Source: Nematostella vectensis (lineage: Eukaryota; Cnidaria; Anthozoa; Actiniaria; Edwardsiidae). From it: a stretch of 64,000 bases of DNA. How positions within the stretch are numbered: the first letter of the stretch is position 1; each line of letters starts with the position of its first letter. The stretch spans positions 16,262,453 through 16,326,452 of the forward strand of contig NC_064036.1 of assembly GCF_932526225.1 (NCBI RefSeq), given 5' to 3'. Under the pieces are notes generated by a model. That model saw nothing but the letters and a program-made list of their open reading frames with translations, had not been told where the DNA came from and ran no database searches. This document shows, piece after piece, positions 34,635 through 47,970 of this stretch. The position numbers were made by a program, and so were the translations under genes.

Positions 34635-34879
34635 TTAAATGAGGATTAAAATAAAGTACACTGACCTGTACAGAGACACTGCAAAGCCATTCTCATTCGG
34701 GTTGCCGCTGACCTTCACTAGCAGTCTCAGGCCAAATCCCCACCTATGCCCGACCCCACGGGCAAGTTAAATTGCGAAACGCTTCCAATGCCCCACCCCC
34801 TCAGGAATAATTTCACAACAAATCCCCACCTCGTCCCGGGGTGGATGGGGGGGGGGGGGGGGGTTGACTCATGCATTAC

Positions 34880-36390
34880 TGATTCTCCAAGTTGATGGGC
34901 CTGCCGCAGCGAAAAAGCAATCGTCATTCCCTCCAGGATTGAAAGTTACTGCAAATCCTGTTTTCTTGAGTTCGTTGTCCATTTACGAAACAAAGAAAAA
35001 AGCTGTAGAACTAGACTAGGCGACTTGAAGATTTTAACATGACGATTAAAAATTCCTTAGTATAAACGGTTGTGGTGGATCAAGAATGTGTGAGAAAATA
35101 CAAGCGCGCCGTCATCCGGGTATTTTCGATAAATTTGGCGGGAAATGTATTTCACAAACTCTCTTATAATCATTCAATAATCACTGTTATAATCATTCCA
35201 ATTATTAGTACTTTTTATTTATTGGTTTATTTGTTGAACTGTTTATTTGTTATGTTGAACTGTTAAAATATCTACATTATGATATTGTAACGTTAGACCA
35301 TTGGGATTCCTGTGGAACCAACTTCGCCTAATCACGTGGCCAGCAGAAACTTTACCGGCTCTGTAATGAGAAAAAAATCTAAAATACCATAATAGCGCAG
35401 TCGTATAAATATTATATGATCTTTTAGCTTTAACATCATGTCCACTTACAAAACTACCGCAAGAGCGTTATTGTTTTCTGCAGGAACCCTGTTTTCCCTT
35501 ACCGAGGCGACCTTTTGGTCGTAAAATAATACCTTTTATGGTGCAATTACTCATGTGTTGACATTGTCTGCCCTACTCGCTAAATTGGCATTTTGCGGTA
35601 ACTCAAACTCAACTCAGCTCATAACTCGACAAATAGCCGATCCCCTTTTTTTAGGATTTGCTTCCAAAATCAATCTGTTTTTTCTTCATTCATTCATTTT
35701 GGAGTAGGCCACCAACAACAAGGCCACTATATGGTAAAGGGTGGGTGCATGAAATGTAATGCATGAAAGGAGATATATTTTTGGATTTTAATTTCCAGAC
35801 ATTTTTCTGAATATTCGGTTCAATGAAGGAGAGAATCGCCACTTAATAATACATAAAAATTACAGTATGGCATCTGAACAGTCTAAATATATTATTTCGA
35901 ATCTTTGGAATGCTATTACATTCATGACATATTCTGCACAAGGGCAAAGCTTGTCGGAGTATTGTTTTGATTAAAAAAAAATATTTTTTGGAACTTCTAT
36001 GATGGGACATAAGAATTTACCATTAGACTATTGACAACTTTGACAGCCATATTCACACCAGGAATTGTGTTTGTTAACTTTGATGAACTGCATAATTTAA
36101 ATTATTGAAAAAGTCCTGGATCCATTTGGTTGGTACAATAAATACATCTCAGTAAAGAGCAGGATCCTAGATCCCCCCAAAATACCTCGATCAGTCAACA
36201 CAAAAGGTGTTCAATGCTGGCTCCGCTTTGAGGCAGTGCCTAAATCTATATTAGGGAACGATAGGATAAAACGGCCTGACACTCGGGCTAAATGTGACAC
36301 GCGCTACAAAGACATGTTAGAAGATCCAGCGTACTTTGCGGGCGCTCACAAATTTTTTTGGTCTTCCTGTGGTCATGAAGTACCAATAAA
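34880..36390. other. region upstream of DPH2
   Basis: AT-rich. 35590-35980 carries diverged similarity to 22730-23460. No supported gene. The DPH2 promoter and 5' UTR probably lie in the last few hundred bases, but no TATA element is evident. Confidence 0.4.
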
Positions 36391-36391
36391 G

Positions 36392-39300
36392 ATGGCGGAC
36401 GGTGGAGATGTGAAAATGGAAGTTGAAACAACAGCGAAATCATACGATGTCCCGGCTTCTGCATTCAGCGAAAGCGCAGTAATAGACACACACCTTGATG
36501 TCCCTTCCACCAAGACGGAGTCTATTGAGCGGATGGTGGAGGTGTACGAGATTGAGAGATCAGTCCAAGTAATCACGAGTTCTGGTTTCAATAAGGTCTG
36601 TGTCTTGCGCTTGTATTAAAGAAGGCAAATCACGCCGCCATTTTATGCTCCCGCTAAATGAAGAGTCACACAATACTTCCGTTTCCATCGGCTAATTCAA
36701 GCAAGTAACCAAGATAATTTCAATCAAATATCGTCAATTTATAGATCCGAAGCGCGCACGAATATTCAATCAAAAAGCAGAAAATTGAAGTGTAGCCCAA
36801 ATGTCCCACAAAAGTACGACAGATTCTACAACGTTAGATGCGGCCAATGATTTCTGCCCGGATTTATCTCAAATATAGACGTTAATAGGGGTTTTCGTGT
36901 AGCTTGGGAAATAAAACACGGTCACCTACATTATGGAAACTTGTCCAAGCTTGGTGAAAATCTTGCCGAGAAACACAAAATAGATAACTACGAGTTTGGC
37001 TGTTTAAATGGAAACGGCACGAATCCAGATCAAAAAGAAAACTTGGAAAAAATAAGATAAAGCAGTACTCCCTTTGGTAGGTACTGTGTGTTTTCAAAGC
37101 TGTTTCTGTCTACTTGCAGTGATTTAAGTGCAGGGAAAAGTGAAGAGAAAGTCAAATTAACTGTTTGCGCCTGACTACTAACTACAAGTTGTACAACAAG
37201 ATTTACAGCAAAAAAAAAAAACAACAACAGTGTCATTCTTATAAGTAATCTAGGATAACATCAAACACAAGCTTAATGAGGACTTTGTCAGCTCTTGCCC
37301 GTGGTTTGTTTGCTTTTTGAGTTTCCTTTCTCCATAGTAAATTTAACATATTTTTCTGCAATTTGAGTCCCATTTCTACTCTTCAAATGGCTGGTCAAAG
37401 AAAACAGGGCTAGCACTTTCTACGCTGACCAAAAATGCTTATTTGCTTGCCCAAATTTGCAGAAAAATATCTCAAACCAATTTATTTTTGCCGTTGATTG
37501 CCGACTTTTTGTGGGACCACATGGCTGTTATTGCATTATCTTTTTCCTGATTGGCGTGATTGACATGTCGGATGTATAACATATTACAGTACTGACAGAA
37601 AATAGTGCAACCAAATATTGCTGAAATTTGCCATACGTTGGGCAATAACATCCAAAAACACCTGTAATTCGCCAAAAGCTTGACGGCGCCAAAATTCTTT
37701 TGTTCCCGAAACGTAAGCTAAATGTCACCTAAGCAAGAATTTTTGGCAAATGTGGCTCTAGCCGAACTTTGCTGAAATTTCGCCGTTCTAAATTTTGGAT
37801 AAACTTATAAATAATTACAAAAAGCCTAAATAGTCATGTTTGTGAACCAGAAGAATGATAACAATGCACCAAAAACTGGCATTTGACTCTGCCAAATTTT
37901 CATCTTTAATAAGACTTCTTCAGGGCAGACTGAAGGTAAATCGTTACAAGCTTGTGAGTCACAATAACTGCGTCGAAAGTTAGGCAAGCGAAACTCCAAA
38001 CAATTTCTTTACAAATGACGTGCATTCTTTTAACGAAAACAAGTTGTGTTTTCATAATTTTCTTACCCTAGCATCGTCCATCTTTCATGAGTTTAGAATT
38101 ACTGATTGTAAACATATAAGTCGCATGTGTTGTTAGCTGATCGCGCGTCATCTTTGCCATAATAACACAGAGCTTCAATAACTTTGTGTCAGTCCTGAGA
38201 AAGTACAGTGTACATTTACAAGAAAGTCAAAAACGATAACCCTTAACTTCACCAAAATTTTGGATGCTGAAATTTTGGGTTGCGCAAACTGCTGAAAACA
38301 ATATAGCCAAATTTTCGGCAAAGATATCTGAAATTTCGGATTAGAAAAATAGACAAATTTTCAGCAAAATTCCTCAGTTTTTGGTTGCATTACTCTCTGT
38401 CAGTACTGTTTCAGACTTCATTCGTATAGATTGTCATTTTGATCAATGATAAACAATAACAAAGGAGTGGGTTAACAACATTCTTCAAATATATCCCTAC
38501 TAATAGCACAGTTTTTTATAACTGTGTTCTTCCGCATCAGGTAGCGTTACAGTTTCCTGATAGTTTACTAGCTGATTCAGCATCAGTGGCGAGATTGATT
38601 GAGCAACGAGCTTCATGCAAGGCCTTCATTCTGGCAGATACTTCATACGGCAGGTTAGTTGCAGTATTAATCTAATAGCAGGATCAAGTATGTGCATAAC
38701 AAACAGTAATTACACTTTTTATTATGCACGAATAGTTGATTGAGCAATCCTGTAGCCTTAAAGTGAGTTAATCTAGTCCAAATCAAAGACAAAGGAAGAA
38801 AGGGGTCTGAGGCACCCCCCTCTCCCTGCAAATAAAACATTTTTGAAGCTGTACAATGTAAGAATCTGCTTTAAATTGTTAGGTGTCAATAGTTCTTTAT
38901 GAGCCACCACCATCTCCTTCAATATCACCTCTAATAATTATTAATCATATTTATGACAAATACTATTTCCATCATCATCACAAGAAAAGCCCCAAGACCA
39001 GAGGATGAAATTTAAAAAATAGCAAACAACAACATGGGGAAGGTTTGTGAACAAATGAATAGATCCTACTTCTTTTTAAAATAGTTCTACTGTAAATATG
39101 GTTAATTCTGGCTTGTATTGTAACCATGGGATATATCTCATTTCTATACCATTTTAGCATTTCTGCATTTTTCTAGCTGCTGTGTTGATGAAATAGCTGC
39201 AGAGCATGCTGACGCTGAACTCATAATACACTACGGACAAGCTTGCCTCAGCCAGTAAGTTAAATTGTTTTTTTTTTTCATATAAAATTGTCATGTTTTG

Positions 39301-42300
39301 TCAAGTTGGCTCATAAACTACCTATATAACCGTTCTCCTGCACCTAGGTGACATTTAGCAGAGCGTCACTCTGAATTGCCTATCACCGCGGGGTTCTAAG
39401 TTTGATTCCAAGTTTCTTGTTGGTTCTCATCTTTGCTCTGTGGATTTTCCTCTGGATTCTACAGTTTTCCCTCTAAAAAAATAGCGATAACAACTCGACC
39501 ATGGGTGTTGTCAGCTTGACAAATTTATTTATTTATATATTTTTTCTGCCCTATACAAGGAACTCACATATCTTAAGTCAAAGCAATTCAAATTGTATAT
39601 CTTTTTAATTAAGAACAGTTCTATATAAAACATATTATTTCCTGTTAAAATAACTCACTGCTGAACGTTGTTAACATTAAATATTTACTGTTTGCATTCT
39701 TTATACTTCCAGAGTTGAGCTAAAACAGTCATACTGTGTTTTTCTTTTTCTAGAACCAAGCGTCTTCCAGTTCTTTATGTGTTCGGCAAGAATCCAATAA
39801 ATGTCATTGAGTGTTCTCAGCATTTTAGACAGTTATATCCTGATACAGGAATCAGGGTTCTGGTGTTCTATGATGTGGTTTATAACCACTGTATAGGTAT
39901 GCATAGCCATAGCAAGCCTCGAATTATTGGGGGCATGATACAGAAACATTAAGAAAACAATGGTGGGCACAGCCACGCCTCAACTGGGGGGGGGAAAAGT
40001 GCCCCCAGTGCCCCACCCCCTGCTACGGCCCTGGTATGTCATGGTAATTTTTCCAGTGTAGATCAGAAATTTAAAGATCTCTATCCAGTTGTGTTTTATC
40101 ATCTATTTAAATTCCAGTTGCATAGTCTGATGAAGATAGAAACAAAATTTTAAAATGTTGCCAACATTAACTATAGTTTGAAGTGTCAAACTTCCACTTC
40201 AACAATAAGAACTCCTCTATTCATTTTGCACACAGGTGCTCTAGATGAAGCACTAAGTCCCTTGTACCCTAACATGACGATTAGTACAATAGCCCCAGAA
40301 GGCTTACCTAGTGAACCCACCAGTCAGCAGTCAAGCAGAAATCCACAAGCATCAGACGTGGAAGGAATGGAAGTGAATCAATGCAACAGAAGGTAAACAG
40401 ATTTATACAAACTATCTTGTTAACTGAGTAATATAGATTATATAAGTGATTAAAACACCTATTTGACTTAAATTGGTATATATTGGTTAAGATCTATATT
40501 GAAGTAAACTTTCTACAATATGATTGGGTTCATGTGGTCAGTTTCCAGCCCTATATCATATCTGTGCCCTATATCCGTTCCAATGGCACGAAATTTTCAA
40601 ACACAGAAATAGTATTGCCCTTCTCTGAGGCAGTCGTCGTCAACATTGTCATGTAGGTTTAAACTTAGTCCTCTTGCCACTTAAATATGATGAATATCTT
40701 GAAAGTGCAATCAGTAGTAGTAGTACGACAGAAAAACCCTCAATCAATAGCTGCCAGATTTTTTCCTCCTTTTTTCCTCTATTTTGACTTTAACTTTATT
40801 TTGACATTATTTGGGTAAAACTTGGTCTGTCAAGCCAAAAAGATATACCTCATCCTAACTTCTTTTTAAATGCAGCTATTATAAGTACAGTAGTTTATAT
40901 TTTATGCTTTAATACCATTGTGGTAATCATTTATCTTTTTTTAGATTTGGCAGGGACTTTACCCTAGCAGCAAACTCTTCCATCTCCGACTATCAAATAT
41001 TTTACATTGGAGAGCAAAGCCTAACATTAAGAAATTTAATGATGACCTACAATAAATGCCAGGTAAGATTTTGTGTGTTTATCCTGTATGATTAAAAAAA
41101 AAAGAAAGAAAGATTTCTGGGCACTTCCCTTGGGGGCATTCTCCCGAATATTGCCCATAGCCATTATTCTGTGCACCTAAGATGGTGCAGGCATTTCATT
41201 GCCTGCAAGTACAGTATGCTTTTATTGCTATCTAAATATTTTTTTTTAAATAAAATGTTTTTTAATGCAAGATTACTAAATGTGTGAAAACTATGTTTTT
41301 TTATCAGGGGACCTCAGGTATTATGGTCTAGGATTAGGGCTTTTTTAGCGTAAAAATCATTAGGATTTATGTTAGCTAGGAGTGACGTGCCCTTGTTTGA
41401 GGGTATACATATTGACTTTGTGCAAAGGAATGTCTCATGATTATGTTAACTTGATTGACCGTGCTATTGTTTTGTTTCATAGTTTTCTACTTATGATCCC
41501 ATCACCAATGAGTCGAGACGAGAGACTCTGAATGTTAATAAAGCACTTATGAAAAGGTTTGAATTGATTTCCCATCTATTTTATATGAATTCACAGAGAA
41601 TAAATTATAGAGAATTCAAAATCCTTGTCTGCTATGGACAAAGTTTCCGGGGGGGGGGGGGGGGGATGGAGGAGGAGGAAGGGAATTCTCTGATAAAAAC
41701 CACCTTCTAACCACCTTTGAAAGAAGAAAAAAGGATTTTTTTATGCCTTTTCAAAATCTCCACGGGACATTTATTGTCGGCTTTTTAATTTTGTTTACAA
41801 ATAGCACGTCCATTGAAAACCAAAAGGGGATTTTTGGCCGTTGTGGGGGGGGGGTGCATTTGCACCCCCTGCAACCCCCCTACTTACAGGCCTGGTCAAC
41901 CATCCAACCAATCAATGAATTGTCACTGCTGCCCCAAGAACCATTTGAATGCACTCACATTTGACACTCACCCAGACAAGAAATGCATTTTTGGTACTTG
42001 GTGGTCACAAAAAATTCAGATTCAGCTGTTGTTGTAGAATTTAGAACATGAGGAGACTCACTGCAGTTTTATATGGTATTTTTCCCAGATATCACATGAT
42101 ACAGAGAGCAAAAGATGCTCAAATTGTTGGGATTGTTGTAGGAACTTTAGGTGTGGGTAAGTTACATTCTAATACTTTGTGTTTTATCTGTTTTACTTTT
42201 TTTTACTTATTTCTGTACTTTGTATTTTTATGTCTTAGCTGATTATTTGAAAATAATTGAAAGACTCAAGAAAGTTTTAGCAATTGCTGGCAAAAAGGTA

Positions 42301-45300
42301 AATAGAGCTATGCCATCAATCTTTTACCGCTACAGTCATTACTTATTATAGCTGTAACGAATATTTATAGGTTAGTTTTTTTCAGAAAAGTCTCCCATAT
42401 GGGTTGAGTGTGTGCATTTGCCTTCATTACTGACATCAATCAATCTTCCATGGTTCAGTCCAATTCAAGTTGTTAGTTTGCAAACAAAACAAGGAAAATG
42501 GTAGCAGAGCTTTTGATTCTCTTTGTTTTAATACTTGTTGATCCGCGTCTCTGGGTTTTCTCCCTGTTTGTTTGAATTTGTGCTGAAAGAGCAAATAGCC
42601 AAAACTGCAACTTTTAAGTCCGAGACTTAAAAGGAAATAGCCTCTGTTAGCAGGGTCTCTCTTTACAGGGTAATAAAAAAAAGCCTCTGTGAGAAGGATA
42701 AAATAGAAGAGGATAGATTTCCACAAATTAATTTTTCACAATTCTTACCAATTAACTAAACTAAATATCAAACAAAACTCATACAAACATGTGCTAGCAA
42801 AAACTTTTCGAACGGTACAATACCAATAGTATAGAAAGTAATTTTAGTTACAAGTTGACTCAGTAATGTCATGTAGTCTGGCAGGGTGGACACTTGTCTC
42901 CGACTGCAGTGACCCGGTTCATTTCCCACACTATTTTTTTCTGTTTTTTTTTTATTATTAAATTTATGATAATAATAATTAATTATACTGTTCTTGGTGT
43001 GTCATAAACATGGAAAAGTAAAAAGGAATAAGGACATTTTTATGTACTCTCAGCATCTTGGATGTGTTCATGCTTTTTTCAGTATCCTGTATATCTTTTA
43101 TGCACACAAGAAAATAACTAGAAAAATAAATTTGCATTTACGTGTTGGCTTACAGAGCCTTTGATTATACCTTACCTTTACTAATAACAACATGTAAGGT
43201 GCTCACACAGAGACATATTTGCCTAAATGAATTTATTCTTTCTGCATTCCCACAAATGTTATTAGATCTTTAAACTTCACAATGCTTTTGAAACGCCAAT
43301 ACTCAGCATTTGAGAGTCAGAACATTAGATGTGCTTTCATAAATTTTAGCTACATTGTATCTACATGTTTCACTTAAATGTGGGAAAGTTTTAAATCTTG
43401 CTACCAATATATGTATATGTTGAAAATTCGTTAACATTTCAATGATGCAACGCCTTACATTGGTGGATGTGTAATTCATGTTTTTTCTTGTAGTCCTATG
43501 TCTTTGTAATGGGAAAACTGAATGTCGCCAAGCTGGCTAATTTTCTTGAGATTGATGTGTTTGTGCTTGTGTCATGCCCAGAAAACAGTCTCATAGATTC
43601 AAAGGTAAAGTTATCAAATTAATTTTGTGCAGCTAACCACTCTAATGCAGATGGCAGGAGGCGTAGCAAGGATTTTTAACAGAACGGGGGGCAAAAGGCC
43701 CATCCAAGGCACTTTCTCCTGTATATCTTATACATTAAACTGTATTTTTGGCTGCTAGAAGGGGGGCCAGGCCCCTAGACCACCCCCCTGGCTACGCCCC
43801 TAGACCACCCCCCTGGCTACGCCCCTAGACCACTCCCTGGCTACGCCCCTAGACCACCCCCTGGCTACGCCCCTAGACCACCCCCTGGCTACGCCCCTAG
43901 ACCACCCCCTGGCTACGCCCCTAGACCACCCCCTGGCTACGCCCCTTGATGGGATGCTTGATAAAGACAAACCCAAGTCTGGCCACAGAGTGCACCTGGT
44001 GGAAACTGGCTAACTTTGTCAAGACATTGTGACAGCAAACATATATAAGAATTGTAGCCAATAATCAAGTGATTTTTTTGTATAGGAATTCTACAAGCCA
44101 GTGGTTACACCTTATGAGATGGAAATTGCTTGTCTCAGGTATGATCCACACTGGTTTCAGGGCCTTGAACGTCACTCATTGATTCACAAAGTCAGTGTCA
44201 GTACCTGAGATACATTCAAGGCTCTCTTACCAGGGTACCGTAAATGATCCAATTAACGCCTCCTATCTAAAGAAAGCCCACTATCTAATGAATGCCCCCC
44301 CCTAAGCTTACAAGTTTGTATGTATTGAATGCCCCTCTCTAACAAAACACCTACCCTCCCCCACTACCCTCCCTCCCAGCTTAAAAACAAAGACATAAGA
44401 ATTCCGGATATATGTATCAAATTGTAATTGCCTTCTTGTTAATCATCACCCACTTGATCGAAATTTAATGAATGCCCCCAGCACTTATTAGATCATTTAC
44501 AGTAGCACAGTTCACATTTTCTTTGTGAAACAAACCTTATTCCACAATACAATCTTATTGTGATTTCCTGGTTGAATTTCAATTTTGATAGGACACAAGA
44601 ATGGACGGGCGATTATGTAACAGATTTCCACGAACTACTGCCAGGCAAGTCCATAAATACTTTTTGGACTGTAATTCAAGTTTAGTTATATATAATTGTC
44701 CACCAATCTTGTAATCATCATCAGTTTATAACTGTTGTCATTCCGAATTTTATGTGATATCAAAATGATGTACTTATTTTTTCTGTTTCTCCAGGGGGTT
44801 GCTACTCTGCGGAGTTAAATTCTGAGGTATGCCCATCTGTGACCAAATATTTCTGTGGTTAGTTGTGTCAACGTAAGGTTAAATTTTATATTACTGTGCC
44901 TTTTTCAGGATGATAATGATGACTCACCTTATATTTCCCTTATTACTGGAAAAATGCAACACAACTACAAGAGTTCGGCTAAAGAAGCAGGTACTGTGCT
45001 CCCACATTTTTTTCTTGTGACAATTTAAAAATATATCAGTTGTTCTTGTGATTTAGTAACAAAATTAGACAAGTTGGGAATGCTGGGGTTGTGTATTTTC
45101 TTCATTTTTTGAATGTGGTAAAGAATTTTTTTCCCAGTGACTTGTCAAACAAACAAATTCTGCAAAAAAATATCTGATCACCCAAACTATAACCTTGTTC
45201 GAACTGTTTGAGCATGTGGTTTTGGTTAACTGAAAAAAAAAGAAAATACACATTGCTGTTCTCTCTTTGAATAGCTGTTAAAAAGGATGTTTGAAAATGT

Positions 45301-46048
45301 GGGTGTTGCAATAATGCTGTGAACTATTTAAAAAAATCTAGGAGAAACTTCAACTTCGCTTGTACAAAGAAACCAAGAGACAACACTAGCGACTCAGCAG
45401 CCTTTGACAGCAGGTAAAGATGATTTGCTACCATTTGGGTGGGTTCTTTTTCAGAAGGTCATTGGTACCAGTGGGGAGACACCCAGCCTTAACTTAAACA
45501 CGACATGGGGATTTGACAGAGCTTCCCCCCCCCCCCCCCCCCGGCGATACAAGTTTGTTTGGCCGAATAAGGATTTTCTATTTTCAAGCAGAGAATGTCT
45601 GAAATTTTAAGTATATAAAAAAATCTGTCCACAACCTAAGAAACAATTGTAAGGTATTGAGTCCTTGCAAGTGAAAACGGATCAAACGATGCTCACAAAA
45701 TATAATAACTATTCCTATATAACTCAGTAATTAATATATCACTGTTCTATCTTTTCAACATGAATTAAAAATGAGTCATAGGGGCAATTACATATTTTAA
45801 GGAACAATTATTATAGAAACTAATATGTATTTAAGTACTCAGTACTCATGTTTCAATTTCACCCTCACTCAAGTTTATTGGTTTATTCACTGGTTGCTAT
45901 TTATAAGTTTAACGATACCACTGTAGGAGAGTTCCTGGCCTCACGATCCTGGCAGGGTCTGCAGCAGAACCTAGGAGACACCCCCGTCACCACTGCAGTG
46001 GAGGGAAGAAGAGGAATAGCAGCCGGCTACACGGATGAGGGGGAATGA
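36392..46048 (+). CDS. DPH2: DPH2, diphthamide biosynthesis subunit 2
   Basis: Sixteen exons: 36392-36595, 38541-38653, 39177-39254, 39754-39896, 40236-40392, 40945-41062, 41483-41556, 42089-42156, 42239-42297, 43494-43604, 44086-44138, 44592-44644, 44795-44826, 44909-44990, 45342-45413 and 45927-46048 (512 residues). The start ATG (AAGATGGCGG) has a good context. Family motifs are [67 protein letters not shown] and [13 protein letters not shown]1-DPH2 transfers the 3-amino-3-carboxypropyl group of S-adenosylmethionine to a histidine of elongation factor 2, using iron-sulfur chemistry in the cytosol. The cysteines in SCCVDE and VSCPEN are candidate cluster ligands. The C-terminal [12 protein letters not shown] is typical of DPH2. 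Intron 12 has a GC donor. The introns contain a MITE, a minisatellite and SINE-like pieces. Confidence 0.93.
39341..39475 (+). repeat. SINE-like fragment in DPH2 intron 3
   Basis: Contains ctgtggattttcctctggat and ggttctcatctttgctc, phrases typical of animal SINE tails, after a tRNA-like gttctaagtttgattcc stretch resembling a degraded B box. Assignment is tentative. Confidence 0.35.
41720..41860. repeat. dispersed repeat, copy 2, in DPH2 intron 7
   Basis: Shares ggatttttttatgcctttt, cacgggac.tttattgtcgg, caaatagcacgtc and ggccgttgtggg with 5548-5720. Flanked by a 17-base G run (41649-41665) and a second G run near 41846. Confidence 0.6.
42872..42930 (+). repeat. tRNA-like SINE head in DPH2 intron 9
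   Basis: tagtctggcagggtgg.cac (A-box-like) and ggttcatttccc (B-box-like) are spaced about as in a tRNA promoter. No tRNA cloverleaf is kept, so this is a SINE remnant, not a tRNA gene. Confidence 0.4.
43657..43945. repeat. TIR-derived minisatellite in DPH2 intron 10
   Basis: A MITE-like left end (ggcgtagcaaggattttta, near 43657) is followed by about seven units of ccctagaccaccccctggct plus acg (43771-43945). The unit ends in ctggctacgcccc, the inverted form of the left end, so the right terminus appears to have been amplified in tandem. Confidence 0.65.
44236..44505. mobile_element. MITE in DPH2 intron 11
   Basis: The left end ccgtaaatgatccaatta and the right end ttattagatcatttacag are near-perfect inverted repeats of about 18 bp around 230 bp containing several copies of taatgaatgcccc. 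No coding capacity. Confidence 0.6.
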
Positions 46049-46098
46049 AGGTGCTACATAACAACACTTATTCTACTTTTTGAAAAACTGATAACATC

Positions 46099-46104
46099 AA
46101 TAAA
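46099..46104 (+). terminator. DPH2 polyadenylation signal
   Basis: AATAAA lies 51 bp after the TGA stop at 46046-46048, indicating a very short 3' UTR. Confidence 0.65.
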
Positions 46105-46109
46105 GTTAC

Positions 46110-47960
46110 ACTCAAAAATGCGATTGTATTTTTTCGTTAATTTGTAAAGAGGGGTGTTCCAAGGAAACCCCAAGTGCTTACAGGATGAAGACTTTGGCAT
46201 GGATAACTTATCATTCACCGCGATAAAACGCAATTGACCGGAAAACAAGCCCAGTGACAATCAAAGACAATACACAAGCCATTTGCTATAGCGTCTTTGG
46301 GTGCGTGAGCCGCTCTGCTTCAGAACCAGCACTGGTAACAATACAAACGCGAAAGGAAGGAAACCAGCCTGCGTTTCGACACAAGAGACGCGGCATATAG
46401 AAATGCGCGGGCTACATCAGCAGAAAGGCGATGGCCCATTACCTACCCCATTCCGTCGACAACGGTTTTATCGTATCAAACACTACCCCCGGGTTCCCGA
46501 ATGCACTCTTTCCCTTTTAAGCGTCTACTGGTCTGGGTTTTCCCCACAAATTAGCTAACGTGCGTGAGTTTCTGGTTAGTGTCTATTGTTTTGGGGAGGT
46601 GGTATTTCCGTGGTCTCGCGGGGTTTTCAGCGATACGACTAGAGCTGACACCTTTTCTACCGAACTTATGGATTCAATTATTTATACTCTTTTATTTTGC
46701 TTTGCTTGCTCCCTCCCCAGAGCTCACGGAAAGGTCTGTGCGAAGAGAGTACGCTTTGCTGTGCCTGTTATCATTTTCGATATGAATACCAATTTTTCAA
46801 TACACTAAAAATAATTCCTAACGATAAAAATGTTGCATGTATTTGCCAAGAAGTGCGAGAGCATATTCTCTTTTTATAAGAGGAAGATTTCATTACAAGT
46901 TTTGTTTGACACGGGCGCATCTTCTAGCACGCCATATATGCACATTTTTTGGCAGACTATACAAGGAAGTGATAACCGGGTCGTGCCTTGCGTTACGTCA
47001 TGTCACACTTTGTGTATTCTTTCGTAAATTATGTCTCATTTTTAGGCGAGCCCCCCCCCCCCCCCCCCTTCTTTGCAAATAAACCGAACATGAATACCCC
47101 AAATCCTGAGCCAACAACTTACGAAAGTTGGCCCTTTTCAAGAGCTTCGCTAGATTCTGTGGCTGCACCCGAGAAGTTCCAAGATTTGCTTGATTAGTTT
47201 TGTCGGTTTGTTTTGCAGAATAAACGGAACAATTAAGTTATGCATCACTCGTGATCTAAATTCATCGACGACGACATAAAAGGTAGTGATTGCTGGGATA
47301 GGGCTTAACTTCCGTTCCGCGAAATTTGGTGCCCCGAAGGAAGTAATTCGGGTGTATGTTATCTGTACAGCAATTCACCATCTGCCCAAAATATCTACAA
47401 AGATCGAGCTTACTCAATTTACAAAAAACATCATGCGAATGATTACGAAAAAGATAATCGAATCCGAATTCTGTAATATAAATTCCAATTTATTTACCGA
47501 TTTATCTACGTGTGTATGTGTAATCTAAATGATGTCACGAGCTACGTAGTTCCCTGTTATTTTTAGGGGGGAGGGGTCCAATCATTTTAAATATAGTTGT
47601 GAAATTAATTAGGAAAGTAGCGACACGCGTTCGAAAGTGATCAAAAATGGAAAATTTGACGTTTGATGGATATTTTCATCGTGGTTTATTTGAGTTAAGC
47701 GATCTGTTATATTGCTATTGGTGTAGTTTATTGACTCTGACACGCTCTCTCCTCCCCAGCTATTTGCATAACAAAGGCGGGTTCTATGCACCCACACAGC
47801 TAAGGTCAAGCAAATGATATCATTTCCTGGCTCGGTTCCTCTCTATTTTAGCATTCTGCGGTAAGACCAACAGAGCTTTATTCAAAACCACGGTATTTTA
47901 TCAACAGGAGCATTTCGTTCTCAAAACAAGCTGCCGTTCGTACTGCTTAAACTTTAATCA
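46110..47960. other. intergenic DPH2-ephrin, no gene recognised
   Basis: Only short frames of low complexity. A C run of about 19 bases is at 47049-47067. The ephrin promoter is likely in the last part. No TATA element is obvious. Confidence 0.4.
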
Positions 47961-47970
47961 GTTTGAAAAC

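Larger units (their letters stand above)
32782..34876. mobile_element. composite inverted-repeat element with PHD exon and minisatellite
   Basis: tgcatgagtcaac plus a C-rich block with ccccgggac.aggtggggatt (32784-32836) is mirrored at 34819-34875. Between them are a 44 bp minisatellite, a PHD-finger exon on the minus strand and a TTAA repeat copy. Diverged versions of the minisatellite unit (ccaatgccccacccc) also occur near the right end (34740-34830), like subterminal repeats. This could be one old transposon carrying a PHD-domain gene, or nested independent insertions. Confidence 0.45.
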
